A stretch of 64,000 nt of DNA, from the NCBI GenBank assembly GCA_963756715.1, contig CAVWOV010000043.1, positions 248,001 to 312,000 of the forward strand. Reading direction: 5' to 3'. This stretch comes from VAZQ01 sp963756715 (GTDB lineage Bacteria; Pseudomonadota; Alphaproteobacteria; Rhizobiales; Xanthobacteraceae). The notes beneath the pieces were generated by a model. That model had not been told where the DNA came from and did not search any database. It saw nothing but the letters and a program-made list of their open reading frames with translations. Below, in pieces: positions 1 through 8,208 of the stretch. Each line of letters starts with the position of its first letter. Position 1 is the first letter of the stretch. Position numbers and translations under genes: made by a program.

Positions 1-40
1 TACGACAAGCATGCAGTGAAACGAAGAGCTTCAGGTATAA

Positions 41-510
41 ATGATGCTTGGCGACGCCAAAAAACGATTGTTAGCAAATTCGCAAGGCGTATTGAGAAAC
101 TTGGCCGGGCTAAAGAGTGACAGCCCCGTTGGGTTTCTACCTGTTATTCCGTCGAATCCGAAAGCTGAACACGCCTTGTACGATTTGCGGGCGATTGCTT
201 TGCGCTTTCTGGATATGGAATTTCTCACCGCCATAAGGCCACTCCATTCAGAACCGGCCTACATGCTCGATGCTGGCATTGACGTCATCGGTTATGCCGC
301 ATTCGTTCAAAGCAGTTACCGGGAGTACGCTGGCATTCATGAAAATCTCGGTGCGCTGCACGAATATCTTCGTCAACACCCCGGAACCCGAAATCATCAA
401 TTATGATTTGCAAGCTTTTCTCATCATTTTACTCGCCGCTCGCGAGGCAATGCCCGCATTGGCCGCCGCAACAATTTCGCTGGAACCTCTGCTGACTGAG
501 GAGCGACTTT
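41..510 (+). pseudogene. N-terminal part of the CobT-like VWA protein, frame-disrupted
   Basis: This stretch reads as protein in two frames that lead into the VWA gene beginning at 511. Frame 2 is open from ATG 41 to 406. From about 370 the protein-like reading moves to frame 3, with the segment INYDLQAFLIILLAAREAMP, and from about 515 to frame 1. Both steps are restored by removing one base. Joined together the reading gives a product of about 590 residues running to 1812, close to the roughly 630 residues usual for CobT. I infer that this is the N-terminal region of that protein rather than a separate gene. Nothing here matches a catalytic motif, so the assignment rests on continuity alone. 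Confidence 0.45.
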
Positions 511-1812
511 TTGCAAGATCGAGAAGACCGCCTGAATTTGCCAAGCTTGTTCGACGCATGTTCGACAAGAGACAGCAGTTCGCCAGAGTTCTTCGGCGAA
601 TTAGGTGATTTGAATGAAGTTGTGGCGGCATTTTTTCCACTTCTCCAAGAGGAGCCGGATGAAACCGTCCTAAGCTATCGCGAGATGAAAGACAAAATCC
701 GCGCTACGCGCGGCGGCGCCGCGCAGGTACAGCCGAGCCCAACGAATAGAGCTCAAGACAAAGACAAGAATTCCAAACGACGGGCGCTTGATCTGCAACG
801 AAAAGCGGAGCGGCGAGCAAAGCCAAAGCTCAACTATTATCGCCCAGCCGCGGCCGCTGTCATCGATCGAATTACAAGAGCCAATGCGTTTCGGGTGTGG
901 ACCGTGCCCTCATCCATCAAAGACTTGTATGAGCAACACGGACGAGAACTCGCGAAGGCGCAGAGGTCATGGCTTCAATATGCCAAAGTAACGCGGCCAC
1001 AGAAATCGACCATGCGGTGGGTCCCATCGGACCAAGACGAAATCATGCTCAATTATTTGACTCAAAAAGTGATTGACCCCGGCAGCAACCCACCCGAAAT
1101 GGAGTTAATCGAAGAGGCGAATGAAGAGCAGGAAACAATAGCCTCCATTTTGCTTGATGTATCTTGTTCCATGCAAGTCGATGATCGCTATAAGCTAACC
1201 TACATGATCGCCGACCGTTTAAGTGACTTTTTGACAAGGGGTGAAATCTCAACGGAAATTGTTGGTCATACAACAACCGGCGAGGTCATTCCGAATGTTA
1301 TCGGCCGTAATCGTCCGATGCATTACATCGTGTTCAAGATGCGTGAGGAGCCTCACAATTTATCAACGGTACACCGCCTGTGTGCCATCCTGCACACGGG
1401 TATGCATTATTTTGGTTACGACGGTGAAGCCACCCTGTGGTGTTACGAGCGGTTAAAGAAGAGCCGCGCCAAGCGCCGGATGATGTTTGTCGTTACTGAT
1501 GGAGATTCCAGCGGAACCTATCTAAGCAAGAGAGGGGATGATATCAGCTATTTTACCGCGCGTCATTTTCGTGACGTCGTTGCCTTCATTGAAGCAGAGA
1601 AAAGCGTCGAGATCATCGGCTTGCCAATCAAAGCCGATGTCAGTCGAATTTTTAGTCGTTCTGTACGAATAGATTCCGTTGAGGATATCTACCGGAAACT
1701 CAGTCCCTTTATCCTCGCGCTACTGAACGAACATAAAAATCCCCCTGCCGATGGACTGCTTGATTCGAGAATGGTGACGCACCGGAAAGCCAGGCACTTC
1801 GTCCCTCGGTAA
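511..1812 (+). CDS. CobT-like von Willebrand factor A domain protein
   Basis: The C-terminal half is a VWA domain resembling cobaltochelatase subunit CobT. A MIDAS-type metal site DVSCS lies near residue 218. The CobT-like core YDGEATLWCYERL follows near residue 310, then MMFVVTDGDSSG and a final helix after VRIDSVEDIY. The N-terminal part holds a charged linker (about residues 65-100). TTG at 511 follows a GAGGAG ribosome-binding sequence, but the true start may be at 41 because upstream frames continue the protein. CobT normally works with the MoxR-type AAA+ ATPase CobS; no CobS or CobN gene is present here, though one could lie to the left of the window. Base composition is more A+T-rich than in the genes to the right, suggesting acquired DNA. 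Divergent CobT-like proteins also occur in phages and mobile regions, so a role in cobalamin synthesis should not be assumed. Confidence 0.65.
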   Translation: MQDREDRLNLPSLFDACSTRDSSSPEFFGELGDLNEVVAAFFPLLQEEPDETVLSYREMKDKIRATRGGAAQVQPSPTNRAQDKDKNSKRRALDLQRKAERRAKPKLNYYRPAAAAVIDRITRANAFRVWTVPSSIKDLYEQHGRELAKAQRSWLQYAKVTRPQKSTMRWVPSDQDEIMLNYLTQKVIDPGSNPPEMELIEEANEEQETIASILLDVSCSMQVDDRYKLTYMIADRLSDFLTRGEISTEIVGHTTTGEVIPNVIGRNRPMHYIVFKMREEPHNLSTVHRLCAILHTGMHYFGYDGEATLWCYERLKKSRAKRRMMFVVTDGDSSGTYLSKRGDDISYFTARHFRDVVAFIEAEKSVEIIGLPIKADVSRIFSRSVRIDSVEDIYRKLSPFILALLNEHKNPPADGLLDSRMVTHRKARHFVPR

Positions 1813-1917
1813 GAGCTCCGTCGTCGCCCCTGCCCATTGGCTTCGAAGCGATCACGTCATCGGCCGGCAAGCGAACGTACCAGCCTCGGGGAGGGCCGAT
1901 CATCGCGAAGGTCGGTA

Positions 1918-2871
1918 TCAGATGCGGCGTCCGGCGCCTTCCGCGAGCGCCTTCTGATAGATCACTTCGCCGAAGGCCATGTCCTCGAGCGCGATGCCGA
2001 GGGACTTGAACAGCGTCAGGTCGGACGGTGAGGTCCGCCCTTTCGCCTTGCCGGCGACAATGTCGCCGAGTTCGTGGATGTCCGACCAAGCCAGCTTGCC
2101 GGCGATGACGAGATCGCGGAATTCACCGGCCTCGACCTTCGCCTGGTCGATCTGGTCTGTCACCCTCACGGCCGCGCGTAGGACCGTATCAGCGTCGACC
2201 TCGCGGCGGTCGGCGGAATTCGCGCCGGCCACGTTGACATGCGCGCCCTTGGCCAGCCATTCAGCCCGGCATACGGGCTCGGCCGACTTGGTAATCGTGA
2301 CGACGACGCCCGCTTCGCCGACGCAGGCTTCCGCGGTTGGCGCCGGACGTACCTCGATGGCAAGCTCCGTTTCCATCTCGCGCGCATAGGCCTCGCGGCT
2401 CTCCTTGGTGCGCGCGAACACCAAGACGCGCTTGATCGGACGCACCGCACAGATCGCGCGGACCTGCGATCGCGACTGCCGCCCGGTGCCGATCACGCCC
2501 AGCGTGTCCGCATCCGGGTTGGCAAGCAGCCTGGTGGCGAGCCCGCTGGCGGCGCCGGTGCGGATCTGGCCGAGTAGGTCGCACTCGATGATCGCCTTGA
2601 GGGTCCCGTCGGTCGACGAATAGACCAGCGCATGGCCGAACGTCATGCCCTTGCCGGCGGCGTAGACCTTCAACCCGTGTACGCTTTTGGCGCCATAGGA
2701 CGCACCCATCAGGTTCATCGCACCGCCGGTCAACTGCGCGCGCTGACGCGGCAAATTGTGCGTTGTCGGGCTGTCCCAGGTCGCGAACATAGCATCCAGC
2801 GCCGCGATCGCATCCTCGACGGTGACGAGCCGCGCCACGTCGGCTTCAGTGAGATAGAGCGGTTGGGTCAT
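1918..2871 (-). CDS. Ornithine cyclodeaminase / mu-crystallin family protein
   Basis: This 317-residue protein has the length and motifs of the ornithine cyclodeaminase/mu-crystallin family, NAD(P)-dependent enzymes that include ornithine cyclodeaminase, alanine dehydrogenase and ketimine or delta-1-pyrroline-2-carboxylate reductases. Visible are the substrate-side segment GAKSVHGLKVY near residue 60, RTGAASGLATRLL near residue 105, and the Rossmann loop GVIGTGRQSRSQ near residue 125. It stands alone, transcribed toward the VWA gene. The exact substrate cannot be told from the sequence; a ketimine reductase or amino-acid cyclodeaminase role is equally possible. The C-terminus is full length. 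Confidence 0.85.
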   Translation of the reverse strand: MTQPLYLTEADVARLVTVEDAIAALDAMFATWDSPTTHNLPRQRAQLTGGAMNLMGASYGAKSVHGLKVYAAGKGMTFGHALVYSSTDGTLKAIIECDLLGQIRTGAASGLATRLLANPDADTLGVIGTGRQSRSQVRAICAVRPIKRVLVFARTKESREAYAREMETELAIEVRPAPTAEACVGEAGVVVTITKSAEPVCRAEWLAKGAHVNVAGANSADRREVDADTVLRAAVRVTDQIDQAKVEAGEFRDLVIAGKLAWSDIHELGDIVAGKAKGRTSPSDLTLFKSLGIALEDMAFGEVIYQKALAEGAGRRI

Positions 2872-2888
2872 TTGTTGCCTCAGGTTCA

Positions 2889-2957
2889 GATATCTCCCCC
2901 GTGATCCTGGGGTGCGAGCGAAGCGAGTCTCGCTGCGCTCGGGTGCCTCAGGGTGAC
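2889..2957. repeat. Short palindromic repeat (GCGAGCGAAGCGAG type)
   Basis: A near-perfect hairpin is formed by CGAGCGAAGCGAG and CTCGCTGCGCTCG, flanked by CCTGGGG and CCTCAGG. It lies in the gap between the cyclodeaminase-like gene and the hydrolase remnant. Repeats with this GAGCGAAGCGAG core are frequent in intergenic DNA of Bradyrhizobium-like genomes. Confidence 0.5.
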
Positions 2958-2971
2958 AGGTCTATGCCGTC

Positions 2972-3108
2972 TCAGCTCGGCTTCGATCCAATCCCACATG
3001 AAGTGCACGCCGATGGTTGCGTTGTCGACCTGGCAGTGATGGAAGCCGCCTTCCTCGCTGGAATACCTTCAGGGTCTTCTGCTTCGAGCCGACCGGCGGC
3101 TAGACCGT
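2972..3108 (-). pseudogene. C-terminal remnant of an FrsA-like alpha/beta hydrolase
   Basis: Read on the minus strand, this piece gives VGSKQKTLKVF, then after a one-base step EEGGFHHCQVDNATIGVHF and MWDWIEAEL. It aligns with the last 45 residues of the hydrolases at 25709-26872 and 32044-33232, which carry VGSTNKTIKIF, EEGGAEHAHVDNRQIG and DWLEANF. The conserved His of EEGGxxH is kept. Only the extreme C-terminus remains; the nucleophile-bearing core is gone and upstream sequence leads directly into the mobB promoter region. I take it as the relic of a third close paralogue removed by deletion. Confidence 0.6.
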
Positions 3109-3177
3109 GAGCGAGGCCGACCACGGCGCGCGTAGAGCGCAGGAGGCAAATTTCGCCCGGGTTGCTATAACTATCCC

Positions 3178-3705
3178 ATGCGCATCATCGGCCTCGCAGG
3201 TTGGAGCGGCTCCGGCAAGACCACGCTCTTGACCAAGGTGATTCCCTGTCTGGTGGCACGCGGACTGAAGGTCTCGACCCTCAAACACGCCCACCACGGC
3301 TTTGACGTTGACCAGCCGGGCAAGGACTCGCACAGCCACCGCATGGCGGGAGCGAGCGAGGTGCTGGTCGGCTCGTCGGTGCGCTTTGCGCTGGTGCACG
3401 AACTGCACGGCGAGCCGGAACCGGCGTTAGGGGTGCTGCTCCGAAAATTAAGCCCGGTCGACCTGGTTCTGGTCGAGGGTTACAAGCGCGAACCCCATCC
3501 CAAGCTCGAAGTCCACCGTGCGGCCGTCGGCAAGCCGCTGCTCCAGCCCGGCGATCCCGCGATCGTCGCCATTGCCTCTGACGTGCCCTTGCCGCAGGTG
3601 TCCGTTCCCGTGGTCGACCTCGACGATGTCGAACAGATTGCCGATATGATCCTCCGGCATGCGTCGGCACGCGACGACGTGCTGACACGGCTGGAGCGCG
3701 GCTGA
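3178..3705 (+). CDS. mobB: Molybdopterin-guanine dinucleotide biosynthesis protein B
   Basis: MobB is a small P-loop GTPase that assists MobA in attaching GMP to molybdenum cofactor in the cytoplasm. The Walker A loop GWSGSGKTTL begins at residue 8 and is followed by the MobB signature KHAHHGFDVDQPGKDS and by LVEGYKREPHPKLE. At 175 residues it is of normal length. The start is the ATG at 3178, close behind the hydrolase remnant. The stop overlaps the moeA start (TGATG), so the two are one translationally coupled operon. The operon probably serves molybdenum hydroxylases such as those encoded at 28-30 kb and 37-40 kb, although those bear the MCD or MPT variants in many relatives. Confidence 0.92.
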   Translation: MRIIGLAGWSGSGKTTLLTKVIPCLVARGLKVSTLKHAHHGFDVDQPGKDSHSHRMAGASEVLVGSSVRFALVHELHGEPEPALGVLLRKLSPVDLVLVEGYKREPHPKLEVHRAAVGKPLLQPGDPAIVAIASDVPLPQVSVPVVDLDDVEQIADMILRHASARDDVLTRLERG

Positions 3706-4985
3706 TGGCGCAGCTCACCGACGACTGCTTTGCGTTCTCGGGTCCGTTGCTGCCGGTCGCGGAGGCCGAACGGATCATTGCCGAGCGCGTGGCTCCGGTT
3801 GCGGAGGTCGAGACCGTGCCGCTCACCGCCGCGGGCGGCCGCGTGTTGGCGGGCGATCTGGTGGCGCCGATTGATCTGCCGCCGTTCGATAATTCGGCGG
3901 TCGACGGTTACGCGGTGCGGCATGCCGATCTCGATTCGAGGCGCGACACCCGGCTCGCTGTCGTCGAGCGCATTACGGCAGGGCGCGCGGCGCAACGCAG
4001 CCTCTGGCCGGGCGAGGCCGCCCGCATATTTACCGGCGCGCCGATGCCGGAAGGCGCCGATACCGTCTTCATGCAGGAGGATGTGCGGCCGGACGCGGAT
4101 GGAGCAGCGGTGGTCGTGCCGCCGGGGCTCAAGAGCGGCGCTAACCGGCGGATTGCGGGCGAAGACGTCCGCGCCGGCACGGTCGTGTTGCCGGCCGGGC
4201 GGCGGCTGGCGGCCCAGCATGTCGCCCTCGCGGCCGGCGTCGGCTTGAACGAGTTGTCGGTACGCCGCCGGGTCCGGGTGGCGGTATTCTCGACCGGCGA
4301 TGAAATCGTCGAGCCCGGCGGCTCGCGTCCCGCGCCCGCGTTGTTCGACGCCAACCGCTACCTGCTGGCCGGGCTGATCGACCGGCTCGGTGCGGCTTCG
4401 ACCGATCTCGGCATCCTGCCGGACGACCCGGACCGGCTCGCGAGCGCGATTTCGGCCGCCGCCATCGGCCACGATCTCGTCATTACGTCGGGCGGCGTCT
4501 CGACCGGCGAGGCCGATCATGTGCGCAATGCCATTGAGCGCATCGGACAACTGGTATTCTGGCGGGTCGGCATCAAGCCGGGCCGGCCGGTGGCGATGGG
4601 GGTTGTGCGCGGCGACAGCCCCGGCGAAGGCGCTGCGTTCGTCGGGCTGCCGGGCAACCCGGTGGCGGTCTTCGTTACGTTTGCCCGGGTGGTGCGGCCG
4701 CTCCTCCTTCGGCTGGCCGGCGCTGAGACGCTGCCGCTGGTCCCGCTGCCGGTGCGCGCGGCGTTTGGCTACCGCAAGAAGACCGGCCGCCGCGAATATG
4801 TGCGGGTCAAGCTCACGCGCACCGCCGAAGGGGGGGTTGAAGCCGTCAAGCATGCGCAGGATGGTGCGGGCGTGATCACGTCGCTGACCGAAACCGATGG
4901 CCTAGTGGAGCTTCCGGAGGACGTCACATCGATCGAGCCCGGCGCGACCGTCGGCTATCTGTCCTACGCGGCGCTGTCGGGATGA
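3705..4985 (+). CDS. moeA: Molybdopterin molybdenumtransferase MoeA
   Basis: MoeA inserts molybdate into adenylylated molybdopterin, the last step of basic Mo-cofactor synthesis. The 426-residue protein shows the domain order of the family: N-terminal PFDNSAVDGYAVR (about residues 56-68) and RIFTGAPMPEGADTV, then the MoCF-binding domain with FSTGDEIVEPG, ITSGGVSTGEADHV and LPGNPVAVFVTF, and a C-terminal beta domain with RKKTGRREYVRV. The ATG overlaps the mobB stop, so translation is coupled. Nothing is truncated. The gene has no other Mo-cofactor neighbours in the window. Confidence 0.95.
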   Translation: MAQLTDDCFAFSGPLLPVAEAERIIAERVAPVAEVETVPLTAAGGRVLAGDLVAPIDLPPFDNSAVDGYAVRHADLDSRRDTRLAVVERITAGRAAQRSLWPGEAARIFTGAPMPEGADTVFMQEDVRPDADGAAVVVPPGLKSGANRRIAGEDVRAGTVVLPAGRRLAAQHVALAAGVGLNELSVRRRVRVAVFSTGDEIVEPGGSRPAPALFDANRYLLAGLIDRLGAASTDLGILPDDPDRLASAISAAAIGHDLVITSGGVSTGEADHVRNAIERIGQLVFWRVGIKPGRPVAMGVVRGDSPGEGAAFVGLPGNPVAVFVTFARVVRPLLLRLAGAETLPLVPLPVRAAFGYRKKTGRREYVRVKLTRTAEGGVEAVKHAQDGAGVITSLTETDGLVELPEDVTSIEPGATVGYLSYAALSG

Positions 4986-5224
4986 CCTGGGTCGCGGGAT
5001 GAACCAGGTCTTGGGATTCTTGCCGATAAGCGGCGGCCGGGCGTCACGATCGTGACCGCTTTGCAACATGCATGTGCATAATTAGGCCATGGTCGCATCA
5101 TCCCCGGATTTGATCACAAATCGATGCTAGTTTCTTAACGTTCAGTTAAAGCGGCGCGTCCGTCTGCCGCCGGTCCGCAGCGTATTTGCGGGCCATCAAC
5201 ACTACTTTTGTGGGGTAAGTAGTC

Positions 5225-5581
5225 ATGAATCAGCGCGCATTCGACGGGCCAAAGAAGGTCATACCGTTCTCGCCAGGCGAAAAGGATTGGCCGCGAAACG
5301 ACGATCAGATCGATCGGTCGGGCCAAGCCATCGTCGGTCTTCTCGATCAGGCGGCCCGCGCCGCCAAGGAAGATTGTGACCGCGCCTTCGATCTCGCTCA
5401 CAAGCTGTCGCTACAGCTTCGCGAGGCCGAGGATCGCGCCGTGCAGCTACAGGCCCAGGTCGATCACTTCCAGGATCGTGCGCTCCGCGCCGAGGGCTGG
5501 ATGGTCCGCATCTATAAGGAGATTGAGGACAAGTTCCTCAATCAGCGGGCCCAGCAGGAGCAGGCTGCCGCACGTCGCTGA
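5225..5581 (+). CDS. Conserved hypothetical coiled-coil protein
   Basis: This 118-residue acidic and basic protein has no recognisable catalytic motif. Residues about 45-110 are a continuous amphipathic helix rich in A, E, Q and R (for example REAEDRAVQLQAQVDHFQDR), very likely a coiled coil. There is no signal peptide or membrane segment, so it should be cytoplasmic. The ATG at 5225 follows a GGGGTAAG purine stretch. The 239 bases upstream, after moeA, hold no gene. Function unknown. Confidence 0.7.
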   Translation: MNQRAFDGPKKVIPFSPGEKDWPRNDDQIDRSGQAIVGLLDQAARAAKEDCDRAFDLAHKLSLQLREAEDRAVQLQAQVDHFQDRALRAEGWMVRIYKEIEDKFLNQRAQQEQAAARR

Positions 5582-5899
5582 TACCTGTCCGGGAGGCCGC
5601 AGGCTTTCCGGATAGGTTACGTGTCGCGCCGGGTTGGGAGCGCCGTCGGTTTCCGCGTGGATCGACGGGCGGGATCATTGCGTTCGATCCGCCGACTGCC
5701 CAGCGCGTCGGCGGATGATGTCTGTTTGCAAATTGCCGACCGCTGAGTTGGGCGGCAGCCCGGATCTGTAATCCATTTTTTGCGGGTTTCCGCGCCGCAA
5801 CAATTTTGAAGCGATGAGTTCTCCACCGCGCCGCTTGTCTGTCATCGGCGTGACAATGCTAATATTGTTATTGGCGATTGTTTGCCACAGGAGGAAACC
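5582..5899. other. Gene-free interval before the PsiF-repeat gene
   Basis: No coding sequence is supported here. The last 50 bases, containing GCTAATATTGTTATTGG and an A+T-rich dip relative to surroundings, are the likely promoter region of the downstream secreted-protein gene; AGGAGGAAACC just before 5900 is its ribosome-binding site. Confidence 0.4.
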
Positions 5900-6337
5900 A
5901 TGATGAAATTCGTGTTGGCGCTGGCGATCTGCTTCGGCTGCTCTGTTCCGGCGTTCGCCAGTTGTAAGTCTGATGCGGCGGACAAGAAGCTTGCAGGCGC
6001 GGCGCTCACCAGCTTCATGACCAAATGCGAAAAGGACGCTGCGGCGGCCTGTGAAGCCGATTCCGCGAAACAGAAGCTCGTTGGCGCCGCCAAGACCAGC
6101 CATGTGACGAAGTGCGTTGCCGAGAAGGTCGGCGCCGGCGCGACCACGGTGGCGGCGACCTGCAAGGCGGATGCGGCGGGAAAGAAGCTTGCGGGCGCGG
6201 CGCTCACGAGCTTCATGGCCAAGTGTGAGAAGGACGCCACGGCGGCGTGCGAAGCGGACTCAACGAAAATGAAACTCGTCGGCGCCGCCAAGACCAGCCA
6301 CACCAAGAAGTGCGTCAGCGACAAGGTCGGTACCTAA
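5900..6337 (+). CDS. PsiF-repeat secreted protein with duplicated halves
   Basis: The start is the ATG at 5900 after AGGAGGAAACC. Residues 1-20 (KFVLALAICFGCSVPAFA) form a signal peptide, so the product is exported to the periplasm. The mature protein consists of four Cys-flanked repeats of about 30 residues, of the form C-DAA-KKLAGAALTSFMTKC and C-ADS-KLVGAAKTSHVTKC. These match the PsiF repeat family, named for phosphate-starvation-inducible PsiF of Escherichia coli. The two halves (about 5960-6125 and 6160-6315) are nearly identical at DNA and protein level, showing a recent internal duplication. Eight Cys residues could form disulfides. Molecular function is unknown; phosphate regulation here is not shown by the sequence. 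Confidence 0.85.
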   Translation: MMKFVLALAICFGCSVPAFASCKSDAADKKLAGAALTSFMTKCEKDAAAACEADSAKQKLVGAAKTSHVTKCVAEKVGAGATTVAATCKADAAGKKLAGAALTSFMAKCEKDATAACEADSTKMKLVGAAKTSHTKKCVSDKVGT

Positions 6338-6632
6338 CTGGTAGCGAACGGACCCGGCACGCGCCGGACAGCCGAAAGCATTGCGGCGCCGCCGCCGGCA
6401 TTGTGCGGCGTCGCATTTTCTCCATTCAGTTCCAATGGTTCAGCGGGCGGTAGAATGCTGTGCTGCCCGGAGCGCGGCTGCGCTTGGCCGGGCTCGCCGT
6501 GATTATTTTAACAACTCCGCGCTAGATTTCCGTGGAAACCCCGCCTTCATGAGAACAAAACCAGGACTCCAAAAGGAACGACTGGTGGGGTACTTTGATT
6601 AGAGTAGTAAACACGCGGAGTGGAGTTGCGTC

Positions 6633-7595
6633 ATGGCGCCTCGTGCGTATTGGAAGGGGCACCTGAAACTCTCGCTGGTTTCCTGCCCGATCGCGGTGAA
6701 TCCCGCCACGACCTCGTCCGAGCGCATCTCGTTCCGCCAGATCAACAAAAAAACCGGCAATCGCCTGCGTCAGCAGCTTGTCGACGAGGAAACCCGCGAG
6801 CCGGTCGATGCTGCCGACAAGGGGCGCGGCTACGAGGTCGAGAAGGGCGTTTACATCCAGATCGAAGATGACGAAGTCGAGACCCTTCAGGTCGAGAGCA
6901 AGCATACGATCGAAATCGATCGATTTGTGCCGACGGCACAAATCGACAAACGGTTCTACGACAGTCCCTACTACATCGTGCCGAATGACGACGTCGGGCA
7001 GGAGGCCTTCGCGGTTATCCGCGACGCGATGAAGGGCAAGGGTATGGTCGCATTAGGCCGCATCGTCCTGCACAAGCGCGAGCATGTCATGGCGCTGGAG
7101 CCGTTCGGCAAGGGGCTGCTGGGCACAACGCTCCATTACGCCTACGAGGTCCGCAAAGCGGAGGATTATTTCTCCGGCATTTCGGACATCAAGGTGCCGG
7201 ACGAAATGCTGAAGCTCGCCGAGCACATCCTCGACACCAAGAAGGGTGACTTCGATCCCACCCAGTTCGAGGACCATTTCGAGAACGCGCTTGTCGAACT
7301 GCTGAAGGAAAAACAGGCAGGCTTCAAGCCGTCGAAGGCATCCGAAGCGCAGGAACCGCCGCGCAATGTCATCAGCCTGATGGATGCGCTGCGGCGCAGC
7401 GTCCAGGAAGAAAAAGGCGCTCCGGCGAAACGCGGTGCGCCGGCACAGAAGCCCAAGAAGGGTGGCAAACGAGCCGCCGGGCAGACCGAAATGCTCCTTC
7501 CGATCGAAGGCAAAGGCACCGGGCGGACGGCCGCTGCTGCCGCCAAGCCGCGTGCGACCGCAAAGAAGCCGGCGGCCCGGCGCAAGGCGGGCTGA
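6633..7595 (+). CDS. ku: Non-homologous end-joining DNA-end-binding protein Ku
   Basis: Bacterial Ku homodimers ring DNA double-strand ends and recruit ligase LigD for non-homologous end joining. The 320-residue protein begins APRAYWKGHLKLSLVSCPI, the typical N-terminus, and carries INKKTGNRL, KGYEVEKG-like RGYEVEKGVYIQI, YDSPYYIVP and KREHVMALEPFGKG of the Ku beta-barrel core. Residues about 255-320 form a Lys/Arg/Ala-rich tail (AAAAKPRATAKKPAARRKAG), a DNA-binding extension seen in many alphaproteobacterial Ku proteins. No ligD is present in the window, so the partner is encoded elsewhere. Confidence 0.95.
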   Translation: MAPRAYWKGHLKLSLVSCPIAVNPATTSSERISFRQINKKTGNRLRQQLVDEETREPVDAADKGRGYEVEKGVYIQIEDDEVETLQVESKHTIEIDRFVPTAQIDKRFYDSPYYIVPNDDVGQEAFAVIRDAMKGKGMVALGRIVLHKREHVMALEPFGKGLLGTTLHYAYEVRKAEDYFSGISDIKVPDEMLKLAEHILDTKKGDFDPTQFEDHFENALVELLKEKQAGFKPSKASEAQEPPRNVISLMDALRRSVQEEKGAPAKRGAPAQKPKKGGKRAAGQTEMLLPIEGKGTGRTAAAAAKPRATAKKPAARRKAG

Positions 7596-7790
7596 TTCTC
7601 TAGGCGTTGGGCGGAGAAGCCGGATTTCGCCGGCAATTCGGCTTGGTTTGGCACGGGGCCTCCCGATCGCGCGCTGGCATCGAACCCGAACCTCCACGTA
7701 AGCGACCGACCTGTGACGGGCGGCACATCGCCGCCGTTGCCATGGCGTTAAGCACGTCGCCATGGCAATCCCGCCGACCGAGAACGTGCC

Positions 7791-8105
7791 GTGACAAACC
7801 CTTTCAAAGCCGCAGGCCTTGTGCTCCTGGTGCCGCTTTTTGTTGCCGTGTACGGGGGCGTTGCCGCTGCCGATCTTCAGGGATGCTTCCGCGACGGATA
7901 TCTATGCAGCATCAAGTGCGATGCGTCCGGTCTGGCAAAAGTCGATGCCGCACAGTGCCAAGTGCAATGCATCGCCGAAGAAAAGCTCTGCCTCCGGGAA
8001 GTATCCGCTCGCATCCGGCCGATGACGCCGCGCTACTCGTCGGCCGCCGCCCCGGTCGCATTGAAGCGGATCAATTCCTTGCAGGCATCTGCCTCCCGCC
8101 GTTGA
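7791..8105 (+). CDS. Small Cys-containing secreted protein
   Basis: A GTG start at 7791 gives 104 residues. Residues 1-27 form a signal peptide (KAAGLVLLVPLFVAVYGGVAAA). The mature part holds six Cys in about 45 residues (CF, CSIKCD, CQVQC, CL), suggesting disulfide bonds in the periplasm, followed by a basic C-terminal tail. I do not recognise a family. Codon usage is in line with neighbours and the frame is free of breaks, but with this length some doubt remains that it is expressed. Confidence 0.5.
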   Translation: MTNPFKAAGLVLLVPLFVAVYGGVAAADLQGCFRDGYLCSIKCDASGLAKVDAAQCQVQCIAEEKLCLREVSARIRPMTPRYSSAAAPVALKRINSLQASASRR

Positions 8106-8208
8106 TCCTAGTCGCGGGCCGTGATCATCCGGCTTGATCGCAATCGCAGCCTGCGGCCTAGTGCCGAATGGGCTTGGCATATTTCGGATCACTTGGGACG
8201 GCGGATTG

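Noticed and set aside
3480..4853. Minus-strand open frame (457 codons) opposite moeA
   Set aside because: moeA on the plus strand is unmistakable; the antisense product is Arg/His/Asp-rich without recognisable domains.
5042..5055. Palindrome GTCACGATCGTGAC after moeA as a terminator
   Set aside because: The stem is short and is not followed by a T tract, so a rho-independent terminator cannot be supported.
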